35,596 nt of DNA from a virus (IMGVR_UViG_3300034356_000337:1-35596), one strand, 5' to 3'; positions 1 through 7,533 are shown, counted from the stretch's first letter. Notes: a model not told the origin generated them from the sequence alone. Translations and numbers: made by a program.

Positions 1-1184
1 CTTCAGTTGCAGACCTGAAAGTAGGAGATATGTCAGCTCAAGCCCCTGTTGGGACGACCCTAGCGATCCTAGAGCGGACGCTAAAGGTCATGAGCGCAGT
101 CCAAGCCCGTGTTCATGCAGCAATGAAGCAAGAGTTTAAACTCCTAGCAGGCATTGTTCGGGATTACACCCCTGAAGACTATGCCTATGAAGTGGATGTC
201 TCTGCAGATAACGCAAGAAAGGCTAAGAAACAGGATTACGACATAGTCGAAATCATCCCTGTATCAGACCCTAACGCATCAACAATGGCTCAACGGGTCG
301 TCCAGTACCAAGCAGCCCTGCAACTTGCCACCACCGCACCTGCTATCTATGACCTGCCGCAGCTCCACAGGCAAATGCTAGAAGTGTTAGGAATCAAGAA
401 CGTAGAGAAGTTAGTTCCAGTAGAAGATGACATTAAACCTAAAGATCCAGTGTCAGAAAACATGTGTATTTTGTCTGGAAAGCCGGTTAAAGCGTTCCTT
501 TATCAGGATCATGAGTCCCATATTAAGGTGCATTTAAACGCCATCATGGACCCAAAGATGCAGAAACTGATCGGTCAAAACCCACAGGCTCCTACCATTC
601 AGGCGGCTTTGCAGTCTCATGTCGCTCAACATGCCGGGTTCCAGTATCGGATAGAGATCGAGAAGATGCTGGGTGTTCAGTTGCCTCCGCCAGACGAGCC
701 ATTGCCAGAAGATATTGAAGTGGCTTTGTCAAAGGCGATAGCCGATGCCTCAGACAAGCTGCTCCAGAAAGATCAGGCAGAAGCTCAACAAGAGCAAGCA
801 GCCGTTGCTCAACAAGATCCTCTGGTTCAGATGCAGCAGCAAGAGCTGCAATTGAAGCAGGCAGAACAGCAAAGAAAGGCAGCAAAAGATCAGGCAGATC
901 TAGAGTTTGCAAGAGAAGAATTGCAAAGCAAGGATCAATTAGAGCGCCTGCGTATTCAGTCTCAAACAGAAATAGGATCAATGCAAGTAGAAGCAAGACT
1001 CTCTGATAACCAAATGAATAGGGAATTCAAAGAGCATGAGTTGCAAATCAAACAGACCCTAGAAAGCCTGCAGATAAGTTCAGATCTGTCCCAGTCAACT
1101 CTGGATAGGGAGCTAAAGCGAAGTTCTGCTCAGGCTAAATTAACTTCAGACGCATTAAAGTCAGGAAACGATAGTGGAGCTTAA
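1..1184 (+). CDS. portal protein, C-terminal part (5' end outside window)
   Basis: The reading frame is open back to the first base (codons start at base 3), so the ATG at 30 is an internal methionine and 393 C-terminal residues are visible. Portal proteins form the dodecameric DNA entry ring at one capsid vertex. The segment APVGTTLAILERTLKVM, followed by a helix-rich stretch and a YQDHESHIKVHLNAIMDPK segment, matches what I remember of P22-like portals of uncultured short-tailed phages. The last ~150 residues are rich in Gln, Glu, Lys and Ala (LQLKQAEQQRKAAKDQ), a predicted coiled coil like the P22 portal barrel. Position at the head of a scaffold and capsid gene series supports the call. 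The large terminase is presumably just upstream, outside the window. Confidence 0.85.
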   Translation, partial: SVADLKVGDMSAQAPVGTTLAILERTLKVMSAVQARVHAAMKQEFKLLAGIVRDYTPEDYAYEVDVSADNARKAKKQDYDIVEIIPVSDPNASTMAQRVVQYQAALQLATTAPAIYDLPQLHRQMLEVLGIKNVEKLVPVEDDIKPKDPVSENMCILSGKPVKAFLYQDHESHIKVHLNAIMDPKMQKLIGQNPQAPTIQAALQSHVAQHAGFQYRIEIEKMLGVQLPPPDEPLPEDIEVALSKAIADASDKLLQKDQAEAQQEQAAVAQQDPLVQMQQQELQLKQAEQQRKAAKDQADLEFAREELQSKDQLERLRIQSQTEIGSMQVEARLSDNQMNREFKEHELQIKQTLESLQISSDLSQSTLDRELKRSSAQAKLTSDALKSGNDSGA

Positions 1185-1344
1185 ACATTATCTGCATCGG
1201 GAATTGAGTATAGATCAGCAAGGACTGAAGGATACACTCGCCTTCAATCCTGTTGAAGATTTCGCCGCCTATCGAGAGATAGTGGGCGAGATTCGTGGTA
1301 TCCAGCGAGTGCTAAGACTGTTAGAGGATTTACCTGATGACTGA
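1174..1344 (+). CDS. small hypothetical protein, GTG start (56 aa)
   Basis: A short frame starts with GTG, preceded by AGGA seven bases upstream. It overlaps the end of the portal gene by 11 bases and the start of the GroES-like gene by 8 bases. The product begins MELKHYLHRELSIDQQGLKD and is mostly charged helix (AYREIVGEIRGIQRVLRLLE), with no membrane segment. It fills exactly the gap that would otherwise lie between portal and co-chaperonin, and both overlaps suggest translational coupling. I do not recognise the family. A head-assembly accessory role is only a guess from position. Confidence 0.7.
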   Translation: MELKHYLHRELSIDQQGLKDTLAFNPVEDFAAYREIVGEIRGIQRVLRLLEDLPDD

Positions 1345-1702
1345 AGAAGCAAGCAAGTTAGAGCTACCGATACCCAAGGGCTACCGAATCCTGATTGCCA
1401 TACCGAAGAAGGATAAGGAGTTTAAGGATTCAAAAATATTAATACCTGAAGACCAAAGGCGTAGAGAGGAGACGGCATCAATTGTAGGAGTTGTTGTCAC
1501 CCTTGGTTCTATGGCGTATCAAGACCCTGAAAAGTTTCCAGATGGTCCTTGGTGTGCTGAAGGCGACTACATCATTATGAGGTCGTATTCTGGTACGAGG
1601 TTCAAAATCACCACGCCCGAAGGTGATCAAGAGTTTCGCATAATTAACGATGACACCGTTGAGGCTGTTGTTGCTGATCCACGGGTTGTTACCCGCATTT
1701 AA
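1337..1702 (+). CDS. GroES-like co-chaperonin
   Basis: The 121-residue product is the length of a Cpn10 subunit plus a short N-terminal extension. It has the family layout: a PKGYRILIAIP first strand, a lysine-rich stretch ending in KILIPEDQ around residues 30-40 where GroES carries its mobile loop with a hydrophobic GroEL-contact tripeptide (here probably ILI), then ETASIVGVVVTLG, a GDYIIMRSYSGT segment and a DDTVEAVV C-terminus. Phage co-chaperonins such as T4 gp31 replace host GroES so that GroEL can fold the capsid protein. Its place between portal and scaffold fits that role. The ATG overlaps the previous gene by 8 bases. Confidence 0.85.
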   Translation: MTEEASKLELPIPKGYRILIAIPKKDKEFKDSKILIPEDQRRREETASIVGVVVTLGSMAYQDPEKFPDGPWCAEGDYIIMRSYSGTRFKITTPEGDQEFRIINDDTVEAVVADPRVVTRI

Positions 1703-1712
1703 AGGAGGAGTT

Positions 1713-2597
1713 ATGGACGAGAACTATGAAACAGAATCAGATGAACCGGAAGAGAAGTTTGAAATAGAGGTCGTAGACGATACCCCGGAGGCTGATAGGG
1801 GAAAAGAGTATCGGGCAAAAGGAGATGTAGATGCCTCAGAAGATGAGATATCTCAGTACTCCGATAACGTAAAGAAACGGATTAAAGAGTTAAGTCGGGC
1901 TTATCATGACGAGCGCAGAGAGAAAGAGCGTCTTGGTCGTGAGCAAACCGAAACCGTTAGCTTTGCAAAGCAACTTGCCGTGCAAAACAAGCAACTGCAA
2001 GACCGTCTTTCTGCTGGTGAACTAGAGCTTGTAGAGTCAAGCAAGCAGCGCACAGCGGCTCAGATGGCTCATGCAGAGCGTGAGTACAAGGATGCTTTTG
2101 AAGCGGGTGATACTGACCGCATTATTGCAGCTCAAAAACTCTTGTCGGAAAATGTTGTTTATAAAAGGGAACTTGACAACTATCAACATCAGTATCAAGC
2201 CCCTTTACATCACGAACAAAAGGTAGTAGAAAGACAACCTGAGATTGTCCCTGATGAACGCACCCAGCAATGGGTTGAAGAAAACGACTGGTTTGATAAA
2301 GACTCAGTTATGCGGGGCGCAGCTTTTGGAATACACGACGATCTGGTTAAGACCGGATACGTTGCAGGTTCAGATATCTACTTCGAGCGCTTAAACGCTC
2401 GCATCCGGGAAGAGTTCCCGCAAAAATTCGGGTCCAAGAGACCTGCCGCGAATGTTGTTGCTTCTGCTTCTAGAGGTACAGCGGGTACTAAAAAAATCTC
2501 GCTTACAAAGTCTCAAGTCGCTCTTGCTAAACGACTTAACCTTCCACTAGAAACTTATGCGGCTTATGCTGCCAAGGAGCTTAACAATGTCCGATAG
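1713..2597 (+). CDS. head scaffolding protein
   Basis: The ATG at 1713 follows a perfect AAAGGAGG Shine-Dalgarno; an upstream in-frame start would lie inside the co-chaperonin gene. The 294-residue product is very acidic at the N-terminus (DENYETESDEPEEKFEIEVV), then has a long predicted coiled coil (about residues 50-160) and ends in a basic region containing ISLTKSQVALAKRLNLP. Acidic start, central coiled coil and a basic capsid-binding C-terminus are typical of scaffolding proteins, and the TxSQVALAKRLxL ending is familiar from scaffolds of related environmental phages. It sits upstream of the capsid gene as expected. No protease motif is visible, so scaffold removal may follow the P22 exit route rather than digestion. 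Confidence 0.8.
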   Translation: MDENYETESDEPEEKFEIEVVDDTPEADRGKEYRAKGDVDASEDEISQYSDNVKKRIKELSRAYHDERREKERLGREQTETVSFAKQLAVQNKQLQDRLSAGELELVESSKQRTAAQMAHAEREYKDAFEAGDTDRIIAAQKLLSENVVYKRELDNYQHQYQAPLHHEQKVVERQPEIVPDERTQQWVEENDWFDKDSVMRGAAFGIHDDLVKTGYVAGSDIYFERLNARIREEFPQKFGSKRPAANVVASASRGTAGTKKISLTKSQVALAKRLNLPLETYAAYAAKELNNVR

Positions 2598-3021
2598 AAC
2601 CCCACGGGATGTAGTAACACGCACAACAATGGAACGTAAAACGGCTTGGACACCTCCGTCTTTACTTCCAGTTCCAAGACAAGTAGAAGGCACTTCTTAT
2701 CGCTGGATCAGAAAGATGATGCAGGGACAAGTAGATGACCGGAATATGATGTCTAAACAAGAAGAGGGCTGGATTCCTATTAAAAGAGAAGATCACCCGG
2801 AATTGCAGTATTCGGGTAGGACTACAGGACTCGTCGAAACAGGCGGATTAGTGCTTTGCAGTATGCCTACGGACTTTGTGAACCAGCGGAATGCTCATTA
2901 CCGCAAGATCACAGATGCCCAGACAGCCGCTGTAGACTCTAATCTAATGAGAGAAAATGATCCTCGTATGCCTCTTTTCAGTGAGCGCAAGTCGTCCACA
3001 AGCAGAGGCAGAAGAGACTAA
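2587..3021 (+). CDS. conserved head-module protein of unknown function
   Basis: The start at 2587 is chosen because AAGGAG lies eight bases upstream; it overlaps the scaffold gene by 11 bases. The 144-residue product is soluble and rich in Arg, with a segment GWIPIKREDHPELQYSG, then VETGGLVLCSMPTDFVNQRN, and a C-terminal NLMRENDPRMPLF. I recall the same blocks in a conserved hypothetical protein found between scaffold and capsid genes of marine and freshwater podoviruses. No catalytic motif is apparent. Its constant position suggests a minor head or assembly protein, but nothing in the sequence shows the function. Confidence 0.75.
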   Translation: MSDRTPRDVVTRTTMERKTAWTPPSLLPVPRQVEGTSYRWIRKMMQGQVDDRNMMSKQEEGWIPIKREDHPELQYSGRTTGLVETGGLVLCSMPTDFVNQRNAHYRKITDAQTAAVDSNLMRENDPRMPLFSERKSSTSRGRRD

Positions 3022-3033
3022 AGGAGTATTTAA

Positions 3034-3651
3034 ATGGCTTACCCTACTATAAATGGACCTTATGGGCTAAAACCCATAAACCTGATCGGTGGACAAGTAT
3101 ATGCTGGAGCCACTCGTCAGATGGAAATTGAACCAACATACGCTACCAACATTTTTTACGGTGATTTCGTAAAGAGAGTTGTCGGTGGATTTGTTGAGCT
3201 TGATGACGGAACGACCGCTAACACCCCAGTCGGTGTGTTTCTTGGTTGCACCTACGTCAGCGCAGTAACGAAACAGCCGGTTCAATCGCAATACTACCCA
3301 GCTTCAGTTTCGGTTCAAGCAAATACCGAAATCTACGCTACTGTTGCAGATGATCCTGACACCTTGTTCCAAGTCGCAGTTTGCTCAAGCGGAGTTGTAA
3401 TGGCTACCGTTACGCAAAACGCAATTGGCACAAACATGTCAATTCTGGCAACCGCTGGTAACACAGCTACCGGAAACAGCAACTTTTCCGTTCTAAGCAG
3501 CTCACCAGCAGCTACCAATACGTTCCCAGTACGGGTTATCGATGTTATTCCTGCAACAGCTCCTTCGGCTGGCAACTACGCTGAAGTAATTGTTAAGATT
3601 AACTTCGGTATTCATCAGTATAACAATGCAACAGGTTTGGCTTACGCCTAA
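3034..3651 (+). CDS. capsid decoration-like structural protein
   Basis: The 205-residue product starts MAYPTINGPYGLKPINLIGG and continues with YATNIFYGDFVKRV and TPVGVFLGCTYVS. These blocks match a common virion protein encoded directly before the major capsid protein in pelagiphage-like genomes, often called a decoration protein. It is rich in beta-branched residues, Gly and Ala, with no membrane segment, as expected of an external beta-sandwich subunit. AAAGGAG lies upstream of the ATG. The decoration role is inferred from family memory and gene order. Confidence 0.75.
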   Translation: MAYPTINGPYGLKPINLIGGQVYAGATRQMEIEPTYATNIFYGDFVKRVVGGFVELDDGTTANTPVGVFLGCTYVSAVTKQPVQSQYYPASVSVQANTEIYATVADDPDTLFQVAVCSSGVVMATVTQNAIGTNMSILATAGNTATGNSNFSVLSSSPAATNTFPVRVIDVIPATAPSAGNYAEVIVKINFGIHQYNNATGLAYA

Positions 3652-3665
3652 AAGGAGTTACTTAA

Positions 3666-4580
3666 ATGGCTGCTATATCACGCGCACAACTGCTAAAAGA
3701 GTTACTCCCGGGGCTGAATGCCTTATTTGGTTTGGAGTACGCTCGTTACGGCGAAGAACACAAAGAGATTTTCGAAACAGAAACCTCTGAGCGTTCCTTC
3801 GAAGAAGAAACAAAACTGGCTGGCTTCTCAGCAGCACCTGTCAAGAACGAAGGCTCTGCCATCGCTTACGACAATGCTCAAGAAGCTTGGACCTCACGCT
3901 ATCAACACGAAACTATCGCTCTTGGTTTCTCGCTGACTGAAGAAGCAATCGAAGATAACTTGTACGATTCTCTCTCAGCTCGTTACACCAAGGCTTTGGC
4001 TCGTGCTATGGCATACACCAAGCAAGTTAAGGGCGCGAACATCCTGAACAACGGATTTTCAGGCTCTTACCCCGGTGGTGACAATGTTGCATTGTTCAGT
4101 AACGCACACCCATTAACCGGTGGCGGCACAAACAGCAACATTCCATCTACCCCTGCTGACTTGAACGAAACGTCCTTGGAAGCGGCTGTTATTCAGATCG
4201 CTGCTTGGACTGACGAACGTGGTTTGCTGATCGCCGCTAAACCTCGCAAGTTGGTTGTTCCTCCTTCACTGATGTTCGTTGCAACCCGTATTCTGGAAAC
4301 AGAACTGCGTACCGCAACTGCTGACAATGACATCAATGCATTGAAGAACAACGGTTCGATCCCCGGTGGATATTGTGTCAATCACTTCTTGACCGACACC
4401 GATGCATGGTTCCTGACCACAGACGTACCTAACGGTCTGAAGCACTTTGTGCGTTCACCATTAGCTCAGTCGATGGACGGAGACTTTGATACGGGCAACG
4501 TCCGCTACAAGAGCCGTGAGCGTTATAGCTTTGGCTGGTCAGATCCTCTCGGAATGTTTGGTTCCGAAGGTCAAGCATAA
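3666..4580 (+). CDS. major capsid protein
   Basis: The 304-residue product resembles the Mu gpT-like/HK97-fold major head subunit: the N-terminus MAAISRAQLLKELLPGLNALFGLEY, an ETSERSFEEETKLAGF arm, RYQHETIALGFSLTEEAIED in the spine region, a surface segment with LFSNAHPLTGGG, and a C-terminal RYSFGWSDPLGMFGSEG. AAAGGAG precedes the ATG. Codons are high-expression-like (CGT, AAC and GGT are common). A strong terminator follows 19 bases after the stop, consistent with the end of an abundant late transcript. Confidence 0.9.
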   Translation: MAAISRAQLLKELLPGLNALFGLEYARYGEEHKEIFETETSERSFEEETKLAGFSAAPVKNEGSAIAYDNAQEAWTSRYQHETIALGFSLTEEAIEDNLYDSLSARYTKALARAMAYTKQVKGANILNNGFSGSYPGGDNVALFSNAHPLTGGGTNSNIPSTPADLNETSLEAAVIQIAAWTDERGLLIAAKPRKLVVPPSLMFVATRILETELRTATADNDINALKNNGSIPGGYCVNHFLTDTDAWFLTTDVPNGLKHFVRSPLAQSMDGDFDTGNVRYKSRERYSFGWSDPLGMFGSEGQA

Positions 4581-4599
4581 GTAGTATTTGTGCTAGTTT

Positions 4600-4626
4600 G
4601 GGGGACTTCGGTCCCCCTTTCTTTTT
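4600..4626 (+). terminator. intrinsic terminator after capsid gene
   Basis: A perfect 7-bp stem GGGGGAC/GTCCCCC closed by a TTCG tetraloop is followed by TTTCTTTTT. The UUCG loop with a C-G closing pair is an exceptionally stable hairpin. It lies 19 bases past the capsid stop codon. Confidence 0.95.
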
Positions 4627-4631
4627 GTCCC

Positions 4632-4660
4632 TTGACACTGTTTATATAAGGTGATAAAAA
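4632..4660 (+). promoter_or_regulatory. sigma70-type promoter with extended -10
   Basis: A perfect TTGACA (4632-4637), a 17-base spacer and TAAAAA (4655-4660) as -10. The -10 is preceded by TGA (4652-4654), giving the extended TGn motif. Transcription would begin near 4667, leaving a ~90-base leader before the gene at 4757. Its position directly behind the terminator shows that transcription restarts here for the downstream virion genes. Confidence 0.75.
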
Positions 4661-4681
4661 GATAATAACCAAGAACCCCGA

Positions 4682-4724
4682 CTCATACAGACTGGCTTGG
4701 CAGACGTTATAGAGACTGTATGGG
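4682..4724 (+). promoter_or_regulatory. inverted repeat in the 5' leader
   Basis: CATACAG (4684-4690) and CTGTATG (4716-4722) are perfect inverted arms 25 bases apart, extendable to nine pairs with one G-U (4682-4690 with 4716-4724). It lies in the predicted leader of the gene at 4757, 32 bases upstream of its ATG. It could be an RNA hairpin that tunes translation or mRNA stability, or a protein-binding site. Confidence 0.4.
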
Positions 4725-4756
4725 CATGTGCTATAACACAAATAGGAGCCATAATC

Positions 4757-5443
4757 ATGGCAGCAACACATTTTACCGGTCCCGTATTTTCTCAGAATGG
4801 ATTTGTAGTTGGCGCAAGCGAAACTCCTTACGAGACAGTTTCCTCTACAGCCGCAGGCACTCCTTCAGCCGCTCTGACTGCAACGATTAACCCTACGGCT
4901 GCCTTTGGTAGCTCTACAGTACTTGAGCCTTCTAGCGCTCAAGGCGTTAAAGGTCAGGTTTATTCAACCGCCAATCAATCAACAACAAGCACCTATTACA
5001 TTGGCGTAATGGGTCGTTACCTGATGTCTGGTACAAATGCTTCTACATACCCTAAAGTCGGTGTGATGGGCGTTGTTGGTGACTCTACTGATACCGCTGA
5101 TGCAGCAGTTATGGCTTTCATTGATGGCGATGGTGGAGAGTCTTCTGCCCGTGCAGGCTTCGGCATTGCAATGACCAACAGCACAGCAGGTTCTGGCTTT
5201 ACATACGGTCTGGACTTGAAGATGCAAGACCCAGTTGGTGGTGGCGGTTCTATCAAAGCCTACAAAACGGCTGAGATTCGCCTAGCTAATGATGCTGCCG
5301 CCGCTCCTGTTGTCATCAAGGTAGGTAATTTTGTTGATGGCGCTGCTTCTGGTGTAGGCAAAGGTTCGTTAGGTATTGATTCTACTGATGGACTATTGTT
5401 TGTATCTGACGCTTCTGGCAACTGGCAAGCTGTTACTGTCTAA
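4757..5443 (+). CDS. predicted virion structural protein
   Basis: The ATG at 4757 is chosen because AGGAG lies eight bases upstream; longer in-frame starts would run back toward the promoter. The 228-residue product is rich in Ala, Ser, Thr and Gly, with predicted beta structure (YYIGVMGRYLMSG, VGVMGVVGDSTDT, GFTYGLDLKMQDP). It ends GLLFVSDASGNWQAVTV, a fibre-like ending common in phage structural proteins. It is first in a new transcript with its own strong promoter, suggesting high copy number, for example a head fibre or second decoration protein. I do not recognise a named family. Confidence 0.65.
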   Translation: MAATHFTGPVFSQNGFVVGASETPYETVSSTAAGTPSAALTATINPTAAFGSSTVLEPSSAQGVKGQVYSTANQSTTSTYYIGVMGRYLMSGTNASTYPKVGVMGVVGDSTDTADAAVMAFIDGDGGESSARAGFGIAMTNSTAGSGFTYGLDLKMQDPVGGGGSIKAYKTAEIRLANDAAAAPVVIKVGNFVDGAASGVGKGSLGIDSTDGLLFVSDASGNWQAVTV

Positions 5444-5595
5444 TGCTGACTCATGAAGATCCAGAAGTCGCTACGATTGTGGCGCTTCTGGAAGCCCAAA
5501 GAGACTATGCAATGGGACATGCCGCCAAACTCGCTAAAGAAAATGCTGAGTTAATAGCAAAGATTAGCAGACTTGAGGCATCTAAACCGGCGTAG
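5443..5595 (+). CDS. small coiled-coil protein (50 aa)
   Basis: The ATG shares its A with the previous stop (TAATG), so translation is probably coupled. The product (MLTHEDPEVATIVALLEAQR, then an Ala/Lys/Glu-rich helix ending ISRLEASKPA) is a single amphipathic helix with heptad-like Leu/Ile spacing. No motif identifies a function. Confidence 0.65.
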   Translation: MLTHEDPEVATIVALLEAQRDYAMGHAAKLAKENAELIAKISRLEASKPA

Positions 5596-5618
5596 TCTCA
5601 CCCTACAGGAGATTGATC

Positions 5619-5930
5619 ATGGGTATGCAGTATGATGTATTAGCCTCACTCCCTTTGACGGCAGATGGGCAACTAGAAAACCAAGCAGCAGAGAGCCTTG
5701 GACGGATTCGCATCAAAGCTATTTACGGAACCTCTGGAGCTACCGCTGGGACCATTTCTTTTTATAATGGCACAAGCAATTCCGATCCTTCAGTTATTCT
5801 TCTTCCTACTCCAGCCGCAGCAAATCAAGGCGCATTCTTCTTGCTTATTCCCGGAGAAGGAATCTTGGCTCAGGATGGCGTATATGTAGACACCGGAACT
5901 GCTGCATCAGTAATCGTTATTTACGGGTAA
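5619..5930 (+). CDS. small predicted structural protein
   Basis: The ATG at 5619 has ACAGGAGA upstream; a TTG six bases earlier is possible but less likely. The 103-residue product is mostly predicted beta strands (RIRIKAIYG, GTISFYNGTSN, GAFFLLIPGEGIL, SVIVIYG), with VYVDTGTAAS before the C-terminus. It looks like a small beta-barrel or sandwich of the kind found in head-completion or decoration proteins, but I know no specific relative. Confidence 0.65.
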   Translation: MGMQYDVLASLPLTADGQLENQAAESLGRIRIKAIYGTSGATAGTISFYNGTSNSDPSVILLPTPAAANQGAFFLLIPGEGILAQDGVYVDTGTAASVIVIYG

Positions 5931-5933
5931 AGC

Positions 5934-6170
5934 ATGGAACCGCAAACATTGATCAACCTAGGGGTTGGGGTTATTCTGACAATAGTCGGATGGCTCTCCA
6001 GACAGCTCTGGGATGCGGTAGAAAGAATGAAGGCAGACATTAAGAATATCGAGATAACCCTTCCTTCGCATTATGCGAGGAAGGACGACATCCAATGCAG
6101 GTTTGATAAAGTTGAAGTGATGCTAGAAAAGATCTTCGACAAGTTAGACCTTAAACAAGATAAGGCATAA
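5934..6170 (+). CDS. small membrane protein with cytoplasmic coiled coil
   Basis: The 78-residue product has one N-terminal membrane segment (LINLGVGVILTIVGWLSRQL, about residues 5-24), then a charged helical domain with YARKDDIQCRFDKVEVMLEK and FDKLDLKQDK. This layout (one N-terminal membrane helix, then a coiled coil) recurs in small phage membrane proteins near structural and lysis genes and is loosely like XhlA reversed. A lysis-accessory role is possible, but the true lysis cassette is 15 kb away. Function unknown. Confidence 0.7.
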   Translation: MEPQTLINLGVGVILTIVGWLSRQLWDAVERMKADIKNIEITLPSHYARKDDIQCRFDKVEVMLEKIFDKLDLKQDKA

Positions 6171-6172
6171 AC

Positions 6173-6451
6173 ATGGCAGACCAAGCCGCATATACCGCAG
6201 GATTGAATAAATCGACTCCATCAGAAGAAGAACGCAAAGAGATGCAGCGTATCCGTGATGAAGCTGCAATAGATAGGAATACCGACCTTGGGTATGAAAG
6301 GGCTACACGGGCTACTCCTCCTGCTGGCATGACTCCTGTTGGTCCGCCACGCAGTCAGCCTATTCGTAGAGCTAAGGGCGGGATGATCTCCGCTTCTAAG
6401 AGAGCGGACGGCATTGCAACCAAAGGTAAAACTAAAGGACGGATCATATAA
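6173..6451 (+). CDS. small protein with conserved basic C-terminal tail, member 1
   Basis: The 92-residue product has an acidic helical N-terminus (EEERKEMQRIRDEAAIDR), a proline-rich middle (PPAGMTPVGPPRSQP), and the shared tail KGGMISASKRADGIATKGKT followed by KGRII. The same tail ends several of the next genes. The stop and next start are fused as TAATG. I remember such KxGG...RADGIAxxGKTKGR tails in unnamed small proteins of many uncultured phages; no function is established that I know of. The strongly basic tail could bind DNA or the virion interior. Confidence 0.7.
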   Translation: MADQAAYTAGLNKSTPSEEERKEMQRIRDEAAIDRNTDLGYERATRATPPAGMTPVGPPRSQPIRRAKGGMISASKRADGIATKGKTKGRII

Positions 6452-6711
6452 TGGAGCAGCCCCGCGATACCGGAAGAGGTCCAGTGCTGGCAAGGGCGGT
6501 AGAGTATGCAGCAAATTCGCCGGGAAGAGGTCCGGTGCTGGCTAAGATGGTGAAGCTGGGAGAAGAAGATCCCGGTCCGGGTCCAGTTCTAGCGAAAATG
6601 CTAAGGATGAATGAATATGGGTATAGCAAGGGCGGTTCAGTAAAGTCATCAGCCTCTAGAAGGGCTGACGGAATCGCCACTAAAGGCAAGACAAAAGGCA
6701 GGATGATCTAA
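6451..6711 (+). CDS. small tail-family protein with triple GPVLAKM repeat, member 2
   Basis: The 86-residue product has two parts. Residues ~5-52 are three tandem units of about 17 residues: GRGPVLARAVEYAANSP, GRGPVLAKMVKLGEEDP and GPGPVLAKMLRMNE. The rest is the shared tail (KGGSVKSSASRRADGIATKG, then KTKGRMI). It starts inside the previous stop codon (TAATG) without a clear Shine-Dalgarno, so it probably depends on upstream translation. Tandem helical units plus a basic tail suggest a protein that packs on a repeating partner, but this is inference. Confidence 0.7.
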   Translation: MEQPRDTGRGPVLARAVEYAANSPGRGPVLAKMVKLGEEDPGPGPVLAKMLRMNEYGYSKGGSVKSSASRRADGIATKGKTKGRMI

Positions 6712-6932
6712 TGAAGGCTAAGAGATATGATATGGGTGGATCTGTAAATGGCGGCACTCCTAATCCGTCTCCATTGCTTTCTATTAACGCACCTGACAAT
6801 TCAACACCGGCTCAAAAGCCGGGGTTCTTGAGCGTAGCTCCACCGGTCGGCATGAAGAAAGGCGGATCAGTTAAGGGTGTACGGGGTGGCGGGATAGAAT
6901 CAAAGGGCAGAACAAAAGGAAGGTTCGTCTAA
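6711..6932 (+). CDS. small tail-family protein, member 3 (divergent tail)
   Basis: The 73-residue product begins MKAKRYDMGGSVNGGTPNP, has a Pro/Ser/Asn-rich linker (SINAPDNSTPAQKPGFLSVAPP), and ends with a variant tail: KKGGSVKGVRGGGIESKGRT then KGRFV. RADGIAT is replaced by GGGIES, but the frame KKGGSV...G-I-x-x-KG-x-T-KGR-hydrophobic-Val is kept. Linked to its neighbours by TAATG on both sides. Low sequence complexity before the tail suggests a disordered protein. Confidence 0.68.
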   Translation: MKAKRYDMGGSVNGGTPNPSPLLSINAPDNSTPAQKPGFLSVAPPVGMKKGGSVKGVRGGGIESKGRTKGRFV

Positions 6933-7147
6933 TGGGTGCTTTAGCTAATATGGGATACGGCGCTATGCTGGGTCCAGATCTCCAGAAGAAGATGACCAAG
7001 CCGTTTGATAAGGCATTGTCAGCTACAGAGATGGACGAGCCTAATAAAGAAATGATGAAAGAAGCTAAATATAAGAAAGGTGGGTCAGTTTCCAAAAGGG
7101 CTGACGGGATTGCCACTAAGGGCAAGACCAGAGGGAGAATCGTATAA
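6932..7147 (+). CDS. small tail-family protein, member 4
   Basis: The 71-residue product has an N-terminal MGALANMGYGAMLGPDLQKK, a short helical segment (KPFDKALSATEMDEPNKEMM), and the shared tail KKGGSVSKRADGIATKGKTR followed by GRIV. The tail is identical in protein to member 1 over RADGIATKGKT, although the two genes use different synonymous codons, so it is an old, selected motif and not a recent copy. TAATG junctions on both sides. Function unknown. Confidence 0.7.
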   Translation: MGALANMGYGAMLGPDLQKKMTKPFDKALSATEMDEPNKEMMKEAKYKKGGSVSKRADGIATKGKTRGRIV

Positions 7148-7533
7148 TGGGACAAGGCGCAGCACCAGTAGGCGTGGGTTCATCCCCAGCTCCAATAGTA
7201 GCGCCACCAGTGTCTTCTGCAGCCCCTCAGCAGCCTCAATTCAATTCGTTCATGCAAGCCTATGGGCAGAACAATATACCTCAGCAGCAGGCGTTTAATC
7301 GTCCGCAGCCGCCACAGGGTCAGCAGCTTGAGCTTATGCCTCAGAATAGAGGCGGATATGACCGTCAGCTTGACCAGTTAAGGGGTCAAGGTCAGTATGG
7401 TCAACAAGGATCGCAAGCGGCGCTTATAAATAATTTTCTAAGAAGCCAGTCGCAACTACCTGCAACCGGTCAGCCAAGCACCCCGCCAGTGGGCGGGAAA
7501 GGTGGAGGATCGTCTCCAACCGGTAGATATTAA
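7147..7533 (+). CDS. Gln/Pro/Gly-rich small protein without the tail
   Basis: The 128-residue product is low complexity: Pro/Ala/Val at the N-terminus (VGSSPAPIVAPPVSSAAPQQ), Gln-rich in the middle (QQQAFNRPQPPQGQQLELMP), and Gly/Ser/Pro at the end (PPVGGKGGGSSPTGRY). It lacks the RADGIAT tail but sits inside the same coupled series and ends in GGKGGG...GRY, which may be a decayed version. The composition indicates a disordered protein. TAATG overlaps join it to both neighbours. Confidence 0.65.
   Translation: MGQGAAPVGVGSSPAPIVAPPVSSAAPQQPQFNSFMQAYGQNNIPQQQAFNRPQPPQGQQLELMPQNRGGYDRQLDQLRGQGQYGQQGSQAALINNFLRSQSQLPATGQPSTPPVGGKGGGSSPTGRY

Noticed and set aside
592-996. 134-codon - strand frame opposite the portal
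   Set aside because: It lies fully inside the portal coiled-coil coding region, and the + frame has clear family features.
4697-4756. Upstream extension of the 4757 gene (start near 4697)
   Set aside because: It would use the leader behind the promoter and has no ribosome site, while ATG 4757 has AGGAG at good spacing.
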